From Lacticaseibacillus songhuajiangensis (GTDB taxonomy: Bacteria; Bacillota; Bacilli; Lactobacillales; Lactobacillaceae): a stretch of 64,000 bases of DNA. The DNA lies in assembly GCF_003946025.1 (NCBI RefSeq), contig NZ_RHNR01000003.1, positions 37,716 through 101,715 of the forward strand, in the 5' to 3' direction. The notes below the pieces were generated by a model, which was not told the origin of the DNA, made no database searches, and saw nothing but the letters and a program-made list of their open reading frames with translations. This document shows, piece after piece, positions 32,801 to 40,862 of the stretch (positions are counted from its first letter, which is position 1; each line of letters starts with the position of its first letter). Made by a program: the position numbers and the translations under genes.

Positions 32801-33188
32801 AGGTATCTGGGCGGTGATGCTGTGGCCAGTTAAACTCAATCCCGCCGGAGATCCATGGTCCCGTAACGCCAACGAGGGCAGGCTTGATGACGTGATTGTA
32901 GTAGACAAAATCATAGTTGTTAGTCTTGTCCAGCATGCGCTGAATCCGCCCACCTAATTCAGGCAGGAAGGTCACCTGCAAATACTCGTTTTCGAGCACA
33001 ATTGCTTGGTAATCCTGGTCATGTTTTTGATCAAAAACCCGCTCGGTGACGGGAAACGGATAAACTTTCCCACTGCTTCCTTGATAAACCCGATTTTCAA
33101 GAAACATGGGGTTCTTCTCTGGCTCACCAACATCGTAAGTTGGAATTGTAATTACCTGCTGCTTAATCGTTACGGCATCCGTCATCAT
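29883..33188 (-). CDS. DUF5107 / TPR-repeat protein (1101 aa)
   Basis: 1101 residues, cytoplasmic. The N-terminal ~350 residues are DUF5107, a galactose-mutarotase-like sandwich (LENEYLQVTFLPELGGRI, NHVIKPALVGVTGPWISGG, GIEFNWPQHH). A beta-rich middle (~370-460) follows, then a long array of tetratricopeptide-like helices (about 480-1090; e.g. AARLWEKAIKLAPAYAMSY, ALDLLEKAFKLDPQNARM). This layout is widespread in Firmicutes next to carbohydrate genes, and the fold suggests binding or hydrolysing an oligosaccharide, but I know no proven activity. GGAGG before the ATG at 33188 (or 33185). Upstream lie a cre and a divergent AraC regulator. Confidence 0.82.
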   Translation of the reverse strand: MMTDAVTIKQQVITIPTYDVGEPEKNPMFLENRVYQGSSGKVYPFPVTERVFDQKHDQDYQAIVLENEYLQVTFLPELGGRIQRMLDKTNNYDFVYYNHVIKPALVGVTGPWISGGIEFNWPQHHRPDTFLPVNHDIEYHPDGAVTLWMSDVDRMYGTKVRVGFTLFPGKSYLQLNETFSNPTDLPQTFLWWANPAVPVNEHTQSIFPPDVHAVFDHGKRAVSTFPIATGEYYKVDYSAGVDISRYKNVPVPTSYMAAHSNYDFLGNYDDEKQAGLLHVADHHTSPGKKQWTWGNGDFGQSWDHQLTDNDGPYIELMVGTFTDNQPDFTWLNPHEEKHSTEYFMPYKAVGQVKNATIDAAINLEMTAGKVTVTAYTTAEFKNAQVTLSQNDIPIFTATATLSPTQTFSKTVAGVVGNPQSLTATVCDATGRILVSYTPETDKIAPIPDAATAIPEPSVVRTNDELFFAGQHLEQYRHASFRPEDYYLEGLKRDAGDERLNDAYGLLLYRRGLFAESEQYFWKALQRQNAHNTNPVSGAASYHLALSLLRQGNDDAAYDAFYKATWSADTAAVSFVNLAKLALKKTKTAQALQFINEALKRNSEDIEALAIKTHILRLQNNDAAALKLLTVSLKLDASAPLLLFERSRLPEGAHFADQLTDVIAPRLNDVLGLAQLYLEIGAYQEALTILAMYHGVSPLRDYYGAYTNELLGNRTAAVAAAKRGAAASPDYCFPNRLLDVTVLEHVQQLNPEDGHVPYFLGNFYYDRRVYDRAARLWEKAIKLAPAYAMSYRNLAIAYYNKEQRPQAALDLLEKAFKLDPQNARMVFELDSLYEKLNRPLPERLAFLQAHQQLVEARDDSYIQMVKLLNETGQFAAAYSAIMARTFHPWEGGEGKVSAQYEYALVELAKQDLAAKNPAAAVDKLQKALVYPRSLGEGKLPIADNNIIDYYLGLAHQQLGDHAAAKACWQRASKGLAEPTTALYYNDQPADTIFYQGLAYAALGDEAKVKGRYFKLVTYGEKHLFDVMHKDYFAVSLPDALLFDEDYQKQNTIHCQYLAALGYLGLGEQVQAQTLIKKVLALTNHHQGVIRHAKFILQDKHKH

Positions 33189-33210
33189 GACAGCCTCCTC
33201 TTTCGTTCTG

Positions 33211-33246
33211 CATTCAATTTAACGTGAAAACGTTTTAATTTGAATG
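33211..33246 (-). promoter_or_regulatory. cre and palindrome upstream of the DUF5107 gene
   Basis: On the minus strand ATTAAAACGTTTTCA (33239-33225) matches the cre consensus at 14 of 15 positions. It is enclosed by the inverted repeat CATTCAA (33211-33217) and TTGAATG (33240-33246), a possible site for the divergent AraC regulator. Position ~25-60 bp before the gene start. Confidence 0.65.
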
Positions 33247-33307
33247 AACGAAACCGCCTAAAAGATGGATAATTGTGAACTTAATTTCGGTATCAATCCC
33301 CGAGCGT

Positions 33308-33315
33308 GCTATAGT
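33308..33315 (+). promoter_or_regulatory. Extended -10 of the AraC gene
   Basis: TG-C-TATAGT (TATAGT at 33310-33315) about 50 nt before the AraC start; no clear -35. Confidence 0.4.
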
Positions 33316-33367
33316 TAGCCTCGCCAAGTAAAAAAGCCGGCAAACTATCTTGAGAGGAGCGCATCAC

Positions 33368-34270
33368 GTGGTCAAAAAACAGCAGGGATTTCCGAACGAG
33401 TATCTTTACGTTTTACCCGCGAACGTCCTCAACAATTTCAGTGCGTCTCCAATTCTGCAGCAGCTCTACCTCACAGATATCGGCTTTTATCCCGCAGCGG
33501 CAGGTCATTACGTACACCGAAAAACTGGCGCGGCGGAATGGATTCTGATTTTCTGCACGCAAGGTCGTGGAAAGGTTATTTTTGACGACAGAATTTGGCC
33601 AGTTACCCGGGGTACGATGGTGTTATTACCACCTGGTAAGGCACACACCTACTATGCCGACGACGACCAACCGTGGGACATTTTCTGGGTGCATTTTTCC
33701 GGTAACAGGGTCGGCGAATATCTGCCTCAAGAGGCGAATAGCGACAGTATCGTGGTACAGACCCGAACCAATCGTGAGGATATGGCCATGCTCATGTCGC
33801 AATTCTGGGAGATGATTCGTACACTTTCCGGTGGTTTTTCGTACACTGCCGTCTTCTACGCCGCTCAAATATTAAGTGCCACGCTCGCCTATCTGACTTT
33901 TCACAGCCCACAGGCCCAAACGACACCGATTGGGAACGAACATGTGACCCAAGCTATCCAATATGTGTACGATCATCTCGACAGCAAATTATCGTTGCAC
34001 GTGCTCGCAACTCAGATTAATGTTTCACCCAGTTATTTAAATCGAGTGTTTCAAGCCAACGTCGGCTCAAGTGTGACCCAATTCGTGACCAAAATTAAGT
34101 TGCAACAGGCTGAGCACTACCTGATTGATTCTACTTTATCGGTCCAACAGATTGCGCAACGTCTAGGCTTCACCGATCCCTATTATTTTTCACGAGTGTT
34201 TAAACGGAACCTCTCCATTTCGCCGCGTGCCTACCGTAATCAGCATGGTCGCCGCCAGCAGCAAAACTAA
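33368..34270 (+). CDS. AraC family transcriptional regulator (sugar-type)
   Basis: 300 residues. N-terminal cupin ligand-binding domain (AEWILIFCTQGRGKVIFDD, RGTMVLLPPGKAHTY) and two C-terminal helix-turn-helix motifs (about 200-295: LHVLATQINVSPSYLNRVF and VQQIAQRLGFTDPYYFSRVF, then SPRAYR). The GTG at 33368 has GAGAGGAG 8 nt upstream. It is divergent from the DUF5107-galM pair and is probably their activator in response to a carbohydrate. Confidence 0.9.
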   Translation: MVKKQQGFPNEYLYVLPANVLNNFSASPILQQLYLTDIGFYPAAAGHYVHRKTGAAEWILIFCTQGRGKVIFDDRIWPVTRGTMVLLPPGKAHTYYADDDQPWDIFWVHFSGNRVGEYLPQEANSDSIVVQTRTNREDMAMLMSQFWEMIRTLSGGFSYTAVFYAAQILSATLAYLTFHSPQAQTTPIGNEHVTQAIQYVYDHLDSKLSLHVLATQINVSPSYLNRVFQANVGSSVTQFVTKIKLQQAEHYLIDSTLSVQQIAQRLGFTDPYYFSRVFKRNLSISPRAYRNQHGRRQQQN

Positions 34271-34280
34271 ATTCAACGCA

Positions 34281-34312
34281 AAAAAACAGGTCGCAAAATG
34301 CGACCTGTTTTC
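34281..34312. terminator. Bidirectional terminator, AraC gene / mnmG
   Basis: Stem AAAACAGGTCGCA/TGCGACCTGTTTT with an AAA loop, T-runs on both strands, between convergent genes. Confidence 0.9.
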
Positions 34313-34328
34313 GTTTACTTCTTCTGAT

Positions 34329-36227
34329 TTACCCCGCAACCTTCGCAATCCGGCCCTGTTCAATGTAAACAGACAGAATCGCCAGGTCCGCCGGGTTCAC
34401 GCCACTAATCCGGCCAGCCTGGGCCAGCGTCTCCGGCTGAATTTTGGTCAACTTCTGGCGTGCTTCGGTGGCCAGACCCGTGATGGCCGCGTAATCAATG
34501 CGGTCCGGAATCTTTTTGGCTTCTTGGCGGCGCAGACGGGCAACTTGCTGCTCTTCCTTGGCAATGTAACCCGCGTACTTCACCTGAATCTCGACCTGCT
34601 CGGTGATGCGGTGGTCCAACTGCTGGTCATCGATAAACTGCAGGAGGTCCGTGTAGCTCACTTCCGGTCGGCGCAAGAACTCAGATGCCGTCACGCCGTC
34701 CTTAAGCGGTGCACAACCCTTTGCAGCCAACCAGTCGTTGACTTGGCTAGGCTTAAGGCGAATGCTCTCCAGACGCTTCTGCTCGGCCGTGATGGCGTCC
34801 CGCTTCGCGCAAAATGCTGCGTAACGGGCGTCGTCAATGATGCCCAGTTCGTGGCCCTTGTCGGTCAGGCGCAGGTCCGCGTTGTCATGCCGCAAAAGCA
34901 GGCGGTATTCAGCGCGACTCGTCAGCAGGCGGTAAGGCTCGTTCGTGCCCTTGGTCACCAGGTCGTCAATCATGACACCAATGTAGGCCTCATCGCGGCC
35001 CAGTACCAGGGGCGCTTTGCCCTGGGTACTGAGGGCGGCATTGATGCCAGCGATGATACCCTGCCCAGCTGCTTCTTCGTAGCCGCTGGTCCCGTTCATC
35101 TGGCCGGCGGTGTACAGGTGCTGCACAACCTTGGTTTCCAGGCTGTGGCGCAGCTGCCATGGCTCGATGACGTCATATTCAATGGCGTAACCAGGGCGCA
35201 TGAGGGCCGCCTTTTCCAAGCCGGCGACACTGTGCAGCATCTTGAGCTGGATTTCTTCAGGCATGGAGGTGGAGAAGTCGCCAACGTAGTATTCGGCGGT
35301 ATCGCGACCTTCTGGTTCCAGGAAAATCTGGTGGCGCGGCTTGTCGGCAAAACGCACCACCTTATCCTCGATGGATGGGCAATAGCGGGGACCAACCCCT
35401 TCGATGACACCGGAGAACATCGGCGCGCGACTGAGGTTCTCGCGAATGATGCTGTGTGTGTTCTCGTTAGTGTAGGTCATCCAGCAAGACAGCTGATCCT
35501 TGAGGTAGGCGCTGTCCGGCGTCGTGAAGCTGAAGTGGTTCGGCGTCTTGTCGCCAGGCTGCTCTTCAGTCTTCGCAAAATCAATCGTGTTGCCATCAAC
35601 ACGTGGTGGTGTCCCGGTCTTGAAGCGGCGCAGCTTGAAGCCAAGGTGCTCCAGGTTTTCGGACAACTTGATGCTCGGCAGCGAGTTGTTCGGGCCGCTA
35701 CTGTACATGAGCTCACCGATGATAATTTTGCCGCGACTGCTAGTGCCGGCAGTCAGGACAACCGCACCGGCGTGGTAGCGCGCACCTGTTGAGGTGACAA
35801 CGCCGCGCGCCACACCATCTTCGGTGATGACTTCGTTAACCAGCCCTTGGCGCAAGGTCAAGTGCGGGGTGTCCTCAATAGTCTTCTTCATGGTGCGGTG
35901 GTAAGCGGCCTTATCCGCCTGCGCACGCAAGGCGCGCACGGCGGGACCCTTACCGGTGTTCAACATCCGCATCTGGATGTAGGTGGCGTCAATGTTGCGG
36001 CCCATCTGGCCGCCCAGCGCGTCAATTTCGCGCACGACAATACCCTTGGCGGGACCGCCGACACTCGGGTTGCAAGGCATGAACGCCAGCATGTCCACGT
36101 TCAGTGTGAGCAGCAGCGTTTCCTGCCCCATGCGGGCGCTGGCGAGTGCGGCTTCACAGCCCGCGTGACCGGCCCCGACAACAATGACGTCATAAGTTTG
36201 GGCATCGTATTCCTTTACTTCTGGCAC
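34329..36227 (-). CDS. mnmG: tRNA uridine-5-carboxymethylaminomethyl(34) synthesis enzyme MnmG
   Basis: 632 residues. FAD- and NADH-dependent; with MnmE it installs the cmnm5 group on U34 of tRNAs reading split codon boxes. The FAD dinucleotide-binding motif [14 protein letters not shown] is at about 14-27; [11 protein letters not shown], the tRNA-binding C-terminal helical domain and [10 protein letters not shown] are characteristic. GTG start with GAGGG 7 nt upstream. Usual length. The next genes expected downstream in Firmicutes, rsmG and noc/parAB, are absent; a terminator and an AraC gene follow instead. Confidence 0.97.
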   Translation of the reverse strand: MPEVKEYDAQTYDVIVVGAGHAGCEAALASARMGQETLLLTLNVDMLAFMPCNPSVGGPAKGIVVREIDALGGQMGRNIDATYIQMRMLNTGKGPAVRALRAQADKAAYHRTMKKTIEDTPHLTLRQGLVNEVITEDGVARGVVTSTGARYHAGAVVLTAGTSSRGKIIIGELMYSSGPNNSLPSIKLSENLEHLGFKLRRFKTGTPPRVDGNTIDFAKTEEQPGDKTPNHFSFTTPDSAYLKDQLSCWMTYTNENTHSIIRENLSRAPMFSGVIEGVGPRYCPSIEDKVVRFADKPRHQIFLEPEGRDTAEYYVGDFSTSMPEEIQLKMLHSVAGLEKAALMRPGYAIEYDVIEPWQLRHSLETKVVQHLYTAGQMNGTSGYEEAAGQGIIAGINAALSTQGKAPLVLGRDEAYIGVMIDDLVTKGTNEPYRLLTSRAEYRLLLRHDNADLRLTDKGHELGIIDDARYAAFCAKRDAITAEQKRLESIRLKPSQVNDWLAAKGCAPLKDGVTASEFLRRPEVSYTDLLQFIDDQQLDHRITEQVEIQVKYAGYIAKEEQQVARLRRQEAKKIPDRIDYAAITGLATEARQKLTKIQPETLAQAGRISGVNPADLAILSVYIEQGRIAKVAG

Positions 36228-36283
36228 TTTTATTCCCTCTATCTTTTGAATTCGTAATGGTTAGCAGCTAACTTGTTCAGAAA

Positions 36284-36847
36284 TCACCATGTTAATAAAG
36301 TCAAAATTGCTAATTCAAAACTAACTGCTAGTAGCAGTAACACGGCAATCAGCAAGTACTGGAGGCGTGTTAACGCCTGCACACGTGCTTGCACTTGCGT
36401 AAGCTCAACCTGATCTAGTTGCCACTGCTGCGCCTGTTCAGGGGCATTCTGCAGCAACTGCTGCCAGCCAACTAGCTGCGCACCATACAACTTAATGCGC
36501 GTAACACCAAAGCCAATCGCCGAAATCCCCATCAGTAGTGGCCACACGGGCGCGATAACCGTCGCTTGAACAGTGCCCGCCAACAACGCCAGTGACGCGA
36601 ACGTTGTACCGCAAAATGCAAACATCCAGAAACCTAGGTTACGATTTTGCAAGTAAACCTGCGGCGAGAATTTAGCTAATCGTGTTTGGAGCAGCAAATT
36701 AACGCGCCACTTTTCACTCGGCGCAAGGTTTGCATCAACAACCTGCGATGGGTAGCGGCGTACCACACGGCGCGTTTGCAGATTAAAGCCGATGACTAAG
36801 ATTAGAGCTGCAATTAAGCAACCATACATTAGGATGTGCACGGGCAA
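36284..36847 (-). CDS. Hypothetical four-span membrane protein
   Basis: 187 residues. Hydrophobic segments at about 4-22, 71-93, 96-114 and 163-186; the loop between spans 1 and 2 is basic and cytoplasmic by the positive-inside rule (TRRVVRRYP, NLLLQTRLAKF), and a Gln-rich stretch (QNAPEQAQQWQLDQ) precedes span 4. The start is TTG at 36847 (GAGG 4 nt away) or GTG at 36841 (10 nt away). It lies between mnmE and mnmG, 56 nt before mnmG on the same strand and after a triple class I repeat. I do not recognise the family. Confidence 0.65.
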   Translation of the reverse strand: MPVHILMYGCLIAALILVIGFNLQTRRVVRRYPSQVVDANLAPSEKWRVNLLLQTRLAKFSPQVYLQNRNLGFWMFAFCGTTFASLALLAGTVQATVIAPVWPLLMGISAIGFGVTRIKLYGAQLVGWQQLLQNAPEQAQQWQLDQVELTQVQARVQALTRLQYLLIAVLLLLAVSFELAILTLLTW

Positions 36848-36896
36848 TTGTCCTCATTTCGTTTTGGTGGATTATTTTCCGGGAAATAAGCTGGAT

Positions 36897-37272
36897 AGTC
36901 GAGCTGCGCGACCCAGAAGCTTGCGGTTAACATGCCTTAGGTACGCGGGCAAAATACGCCCGCCTGCCTAAGGCCCGTTAATCCTCAATCCTTAACCGCC
37001 CGATTCCGCTCTGTTTCTAGTCGAGCTACGCCCGGCAGGAATCTGCGGTTAACACGCTTTAGGTACGAGGGAAAATGCGCCCTCATACCTAAAGCCCGTT
37101 AATCCTCAATTCCTAAACGCTCGGCTCCGCTCTGTTTCTAGTCGAGCTACGCCCGGCAGGGATTTCCGCTTTGCAAGTTTAAGCCAAAGGGACAAAGCCC
37201 GTCTCTTTGGCTTAAACCCGCAAATGCTCAATCCCTAAACGCCGGGCTCCGCTCTGTTTTCCGCTCTGTTAC
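36897..37272 (-). repeat. Class I hairpin repeat, array of three units plus partial
   Basis: Units on the minus strand at 37259-37139, 37138-37018 and 37017-36897, period ~121 nt; sense to mnmE and starting at its stop codon. A short extra copy of the left end (CAGAGCGG) sits at 37272-37260, between the stop codon and the first full unit. Internal loops GAGCA/GCGGA (unit nearest mnmE) and GAGGA/CCGCA (other two) are kept while the flanking helices change in pairs (AGGGATT/AATCCCT; AGGAATT with GATTCCT). The third unit has decayed outer helices. Confidence 0.78.
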
Positions 37273-38651
37273 TTGCCTAAGCAGAACTGTGAGAACAGCG
37301 TCGTAATCAGTTCATCTGGCGCCGCTTCCCCAGTAATTTCACCCAGTTTATTCCAGGCTTCAGTCAGGTCAATTTGCACCAGATCCAGCGGCATCCCCGC
37401 TTCCAGTGCATCGCTGACCGACTGCAAACTCTTCTTAGCTTGGCGCATGAGGCCGGCCTGACGGGCGTTGCTGACAACAACCGTGTTCTGGCTGTTCTCA
37501 ATGCCGCCAAAGAAGAGCTGGGCAATGCGCGCCTCCAGTTCATCAACGCCGGTGGCGCTGGTGATGGAGGTACTAATCAGTTCGCTAGGTTCAACGCACT
37601 GCGCCAATTCCCGCTGGTCAATCCGCGCTGGCAAGTCCTGCTTGTTCAGCACGACGATGCGCTTCTTGCCCTTAGTGGCGTCCAGTAATTCGCGATCCTC
37701 AGCGGTCAGCGGCTGACTGTTATCCAGTACCAACAGCACCAGGTCGGCGGCGACAAGCGCCTTCTTGGAGCGTTCAACCCCAATTTTTTCGACCTTGTCT
37801 TCCGTGTCATGAATCCCAGCCGTGTCCACCAAGCGCAGCGGTACCCCGCGCACGTTAACGTACTCTTCCAGCACGTCGCGCGTGGTCCCGGCAACATCGG
37901 TGACAATCGCCTTGTCCTCGTGCAGCAAGTAGTTCAGCAGGCTGGACTTCCCGACGTTCGGGCGGCCAACAATCGCGGTGGCGAGGCCTTCACGCAGAAT
38001 TTTGCCCCCCTGCGCTGTGGCGAGAAGTTCTTCCAACTTGTCCGCCGCGCGGTGCGCACACGCAGCCATGGCGTTGGCCGTCATCTGCTCCGTGTCGTAC
38101 TCAGGGTAGTCAATGTTGACCTCCACCTGGGCCAGCGTATCCAAAATATCTTGGCGCAAGCCACCGATGAGCTCCCGCAGGTTCCCACCGAGCTGATCAA
38201 CCGCCACCTGGGCGGCGCGATCCGTCTTGGCCCGGATAACGTCCATCACGGACTCAGCCTCGGTCAGGTCAATTCGGCCATTCAGAAAGGCACGCTTAGT
38301 GAACTCACCAGGTTCGGCCATGCGGGCGCCGGCACCAATCACCAGCTGCAACACACGCTGAGTGGCCACAATCCCGCCGTGGGTGTTGATTTCGACAACA
38401 TCCTCGCGCGTGAAGGTCTTGGGTGCGCGCATCACGCTCACCATCACTTCGTCAATCGTGCGGTCAGCATCGAAATCCACGATGTGGCCGTAATTAATCG
38501 TGTGCGTTGGCACCTTGCGCAGGTCTTTGCCCTTGAACACGCTGTTGGCGATGCTGACAGCCTCATCCCCGGACAGGCGCACGATGGCAATGGCCCCCTC
38601 ACCAGGTGGGGTACTGATGGCCGCGATGGTTTCTTCTGCATATGCTGGCAT
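37269..38651 (-). CDS. mnmE: tRNA modification GTPase MnmE
   Basis: 460 residues. Works with MnmG on wobble uridine 34. N-terminal tetrahydrofolate-binding domain ([20 protein letters not shown]), helical domain, inserted G domain (G1 [10 protein letters not shown]2 region [11 protein letters not shown]3 DTAGIHDT, G4 NKQD) and the C-terminal Cys motif FCLGK. The ATG at 38651 has GGAGAG 6 nt upstream; the earlier in-frame ATG at 38696 would add 15 residues absent from the family. Three class I repeats begin at its stop codon. Confidence 0.96.
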   Translation of the reverse strand: MPAYAEETIAAISTPPGEGAIAIVRLSGDEAVSIANSVFKGKDLRKVPTHTINYGHIVDFDADRTIDEVMVSVMRAPKTFTREDVVEINTHGGIVATQRVLQLVIGAGARMAEPGEFTKRAFLNGRIDLTEAESVMDVIRAKTDRAAQVAVDQLGGNLRELIGGLRQDILDTLAQVEVNIDYPEYDTEQMTANAMAACAHRAADKLEELLATAQGGKILREGLATAIVGRPNVGKSSLLNYLLHEDKAIVTDVAGTTRDVLEEYVNVRGVPLRLVDTAGIHDTEDKVEKIGVERSKKALVAADLVLLVLDNSQPLTAEDRELLDATKGKKRIVVLNKQDLPARIDQRELAQCVEPSELISTSITSATGVDELEARIAQLFFGGIENSQNTVVVSNARQAGLMRQAKKSLQSVSDALEAGMPLDLVQIDLTEAWNKLGEITGEAAPDELITTLFSQFCLGK

Positions 38652-38681
38652 AATCGACTCTCCAATCTTATTTAAAGCAAC

Positions 38682-38730
38682 AAAAAAGTGCACCATCCCC
38701 CTGGGCTATACCAAGAGGACAAAGCACTTT
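38682..38730 (-). terminator. Terminator of the sigma/anti-sigma operon
   Basis: Stem AAAGTGC/GCACTTT with an inner CCNCTTGG/CCAGGGG helix and a run of six T on the minus strand; separates the operon from mnmE. Confidence 0.75.
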
Positions 38731-38800
38731 GACTACTTCATCGTATTTAACTGTGGTCTACTATACAAAAGAAAGCATGGACTGTCAAAACATCTTGACC

Positions 38801-40183
38801 TTATTTAGTCAGTGACACCGTGACGTTCTTGAAGGAAATACCTTCGTTGTACAAGAAGTTCACCTGTAGTTGCAGCTTGCTGAGCGGCAAATCGCGCAAA
38901 CCTGTCTTCTTACTCGTGTCAAAACGGGCCTCAATAAGCTTCTTGCCCGGCATCAATCGGTAGTGAATGCTGTGGTCCTGACTGCCTTCTGATGTGTCGG
39001 GAATGTCCATGTAGTCATCGCCAAACACACTATCATTGCCATTATCCCGGTAAGTCGTGGCCATCAGTGCCAGCGGGAACTGCTCGTTCTTGGCCATTTC
39101 GCTGAACTGGTAATGGTTGCGTGACCCTTGCCAGCTGAACAGCACCTTCACAACGGCGCCAGTTTTAGTCACCTTATGAATGGTGAAACTCGTGGCGCTC
39201 CGTTTTGCCTGCACCGTGACACCATTCAGTTTGTCCAAGCGCAAACGCGCAGAAAGCTCTGGCGCGGTGTAATATCCGCGCAACTTGAGCGACCGCACCG
39301 CCGCGGGTAGCGTCTTAATTTTGTAGCCCACCAGCTGCGTTTTGCCCTTGCCATTATCCAGGGCGATGGCATTCGCATCCAGCATGTAGTCGTTGCCGTT
39401 AGCACTAATGGTCGTCACGGCCAACCCATCCCCAGCTTGCTGGACAGTCTGTCGCACCTTCAGCAGGCTCGTACCACCAGCATACGACTCAACGCCCACC
39501 AGTTGCACCCGCCCGCGGCCACCAGCTAGTTGCGTGCTACCACTCAGCTTGCGCTTTGTGGCCGCATTCGGCTTAAGGACCAAGTTAAATGCCCACCTCC
39601 CCGAATGCCCGATAAAATCATCAAACACCAGCGGCAATTTGACCGCGTGCTGACTTGCGGCGTAGGGCACCGTCCCGTTCAGGTAGAAGCGGTACTTGCC
39701 ATGTCCAATCCGGCGCAGATCCATTGAATCCTGCTCAAAATGCACGCCACCTTTGGCCACCCAGTAGTTGAACCAATCGTCTTTTTGCCCGTCAACACCG
39801 CTAATGGTCCCAGTGATGGCAACGCTCATCCCCTGCATCAACGCGCTGTTCAGCGTCATTTTCATGCCGTTACTGCTCCGACTGACGTTCAGCTTCTGGT
39901 CGCGGCCGCTGCTCTCAACGATGCTGCCCATATCATCGTTAAAGAGGGCGAAGAACCGCCCCACGACTGGCACCTGCGTGAACGCCTGGTTCACGCTCGG
40001 CACCACGATGCCGCTACCCACAATGAGCGCTGCGGCCGCCGCGGCAACGATAATTCCGATTGTCCGCCGCCGGTGCTGACCCCCTTGGTGCAACGCGGCA
40101 GCAATGGTCGCCTGCGTCTGCGCACTATCTGCCGGCCGCTCCGGCTGCAACTGATTAACCCACTGCACAAATTTAGTCTTCAA
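38801..40183 (-). CDS. Probable anti-sigma factor, DUF4179 type
   Basis: 460 residues. A short cytoplasmic N-terminus (~1-38), one membrane span (~40-62, GIIVAAAAAALIVGSGIVV) and a large extracytoplasmic beta-rich region with the DUF4179 pattern (VVGRFFALFNDDMGSIVESS, then ASQHAVKLPLVFDDF). By location and topology it would hold the ECF sigma factor at the membrane and release it on envelope stress. Its start overlaps the sigma gene's end by 11 nt, indicating translational coupling. Confidence 0.82.
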   Translation of the reverse strand: MKTKFVQWVNQLQPERPADSAQTQATIAAALHQGGQHRRRTIGIIVAAAAAALIVGSGIVVPSVNQAFTQVPVVGRFFALFNDDMGSIVESSGRDQKLNVSRSSNGMKMTLNSALMQGMSVAITGTISGVDGQKDDWFNYWVAKGGVHFEQDSMDLRRIGHGKYRFYLNGTVPYAASQHAVKLPLVFDDFIGHSGRWAFNLVLKPNAATKRKLSGSTQLAGGRGRVQLVGVESYAGGTSLLKVRQTVQQAGDGLAVTTISANGNDYMLDANAIALDNGKGKTQLVGYKIKTLPAAVRSLKLRGYYTAPELSARLRLDKLNGVTVQAKRSATSFTIHKVTKTGAVVKVLFSWQGSRNHYQFSEMAKNEQFPLALMATTYRDNGNDSVFGDDYMDIPDTSEGSQDHSIHYRLMPGKKLIEARFDTSKKTGLRDLPLSKLQLQVNFLYNEGISFKNVTVSLTK

Positions 40184-40715
40184 AGTAGTCGCCTCCTAAC
40201 CACTCCTTGAGCTGCCTGCGGCCGCGCCGCAGCTGCGACTTAACCGTCGACTCACCCTGACCCGTTAATTCCGCAATGGCGCGCACCGACAAGTCATTGT
40301 AGTAATACATCAGCAGCACTTGCCGATTCGCGTCGTTGAGCTGCCGCAAGCCCGCCAGCAAATCGAGCTTTTCCTCACTTGTCGCTCCGCGCGATGCCAC
40401 CGGCATGGCCACTAGCGCCGCGTCGTCGGTCTCTGCGGCCTTTTGCGCGTAACGCTGGTAACACTGCCGAATCAAAATACGGGTGAGCCAGCTGCGGAAC
40501 TGAGCCGGCTCGCGGACGTTCTTAATGCCGCGCATGGCGGCCAGCACTGTCGCACTAATAGCATCCTGAACGTCAGTCTCCGACGCGAGGTACAAGTGTG
40601 CCGTGCGGCTCAAATAATCGCCCTGCGCCTGCATGAGCTGTGCAAACGCGCGTCGATTACCCCGCAGCGCCCGGCGCAGCACCAACTCATTATCCAAATC
40701 ATCACCTGCATTCAC
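40173..40715 (-). CDS. ECF-type RNA polymerase sigma factor
   Basis: 180 residues. Sigma region 2 (about 15-80: RRAFAQLMQAQGDYLSRTAHLY, DVQDAISATVLAAM, FRSWLTRILIRQCY) and region 4 (about 120-170: LRQLNDANRQVLLMYYYNDLS, ELTGQGESTVKSQLRRGRRQLK). The GTG at 40715 is chosen because GGGAGG lies 8 nt upstream; further upstream starts would run through the promoter. Upstream is an ECF-like promoter. The pair is inserted between jag and mnmE, which are adjacent in most relatives. Confidence 0.9.
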   Translation of the reverse strand: MNAGDDLDNELVLRRALRGNRRAFAQLMQAQGDYLSRTAHLYLASETDVQDAISATVLAAMRGIKNVREPAQFRSWLTRILIRQCYQRYAQKAAETDDAALVAMPVASRGATSEEKLDLLAGLRQLNDANRQVLLMYYYNDLSVRAIAELTGQGESTVKSQLRRGRRQLKEWLGGDYFED

Positions 40716-40748
40716 GGCTAACACCTCCCTTGCCTCACGCCTATTAGT

Positions 40749-40776
40749 ACCCATTTGGGTGCAAAAGGTTGCACCC
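40749..40776 (-). promoter_or_regulatory. ECF-type autoregulatory promoter with palindromes
   Basis: Minus strand: TGCAACC, 16 bp, GTACTA, similar to AAC-containing -35 elements of ECF promoters. A perfect palindrome GGGTGCAA-AAGG-TTGCACCC (40757-40776) includes the -35, and ACCCATTTGGGT (40749-40760) covers the approach to the -10. Confidence 0.5.
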
Positions 40777-40792
40777 ATTCCCAATTTTTCTC

Positions 40793-40843
40793 AAAAAAAG
40801 CGGCCACCGCGCAAACTCTCGATGAGAATTTACGCGGCAGTCG
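40793..40843 (-). terminator. Terminator of jag
   Basis: A 14-bp stem including G-T pairs (CCGCGTAAATTCTC with GAGAGTTTGCGCGG), extended by an outer GCG/CGC, and followed on the minus strand by seven T. Confidence 0.8.
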
Positions 40844-40862
40844 CCTGCCTTCATTATCTTAA

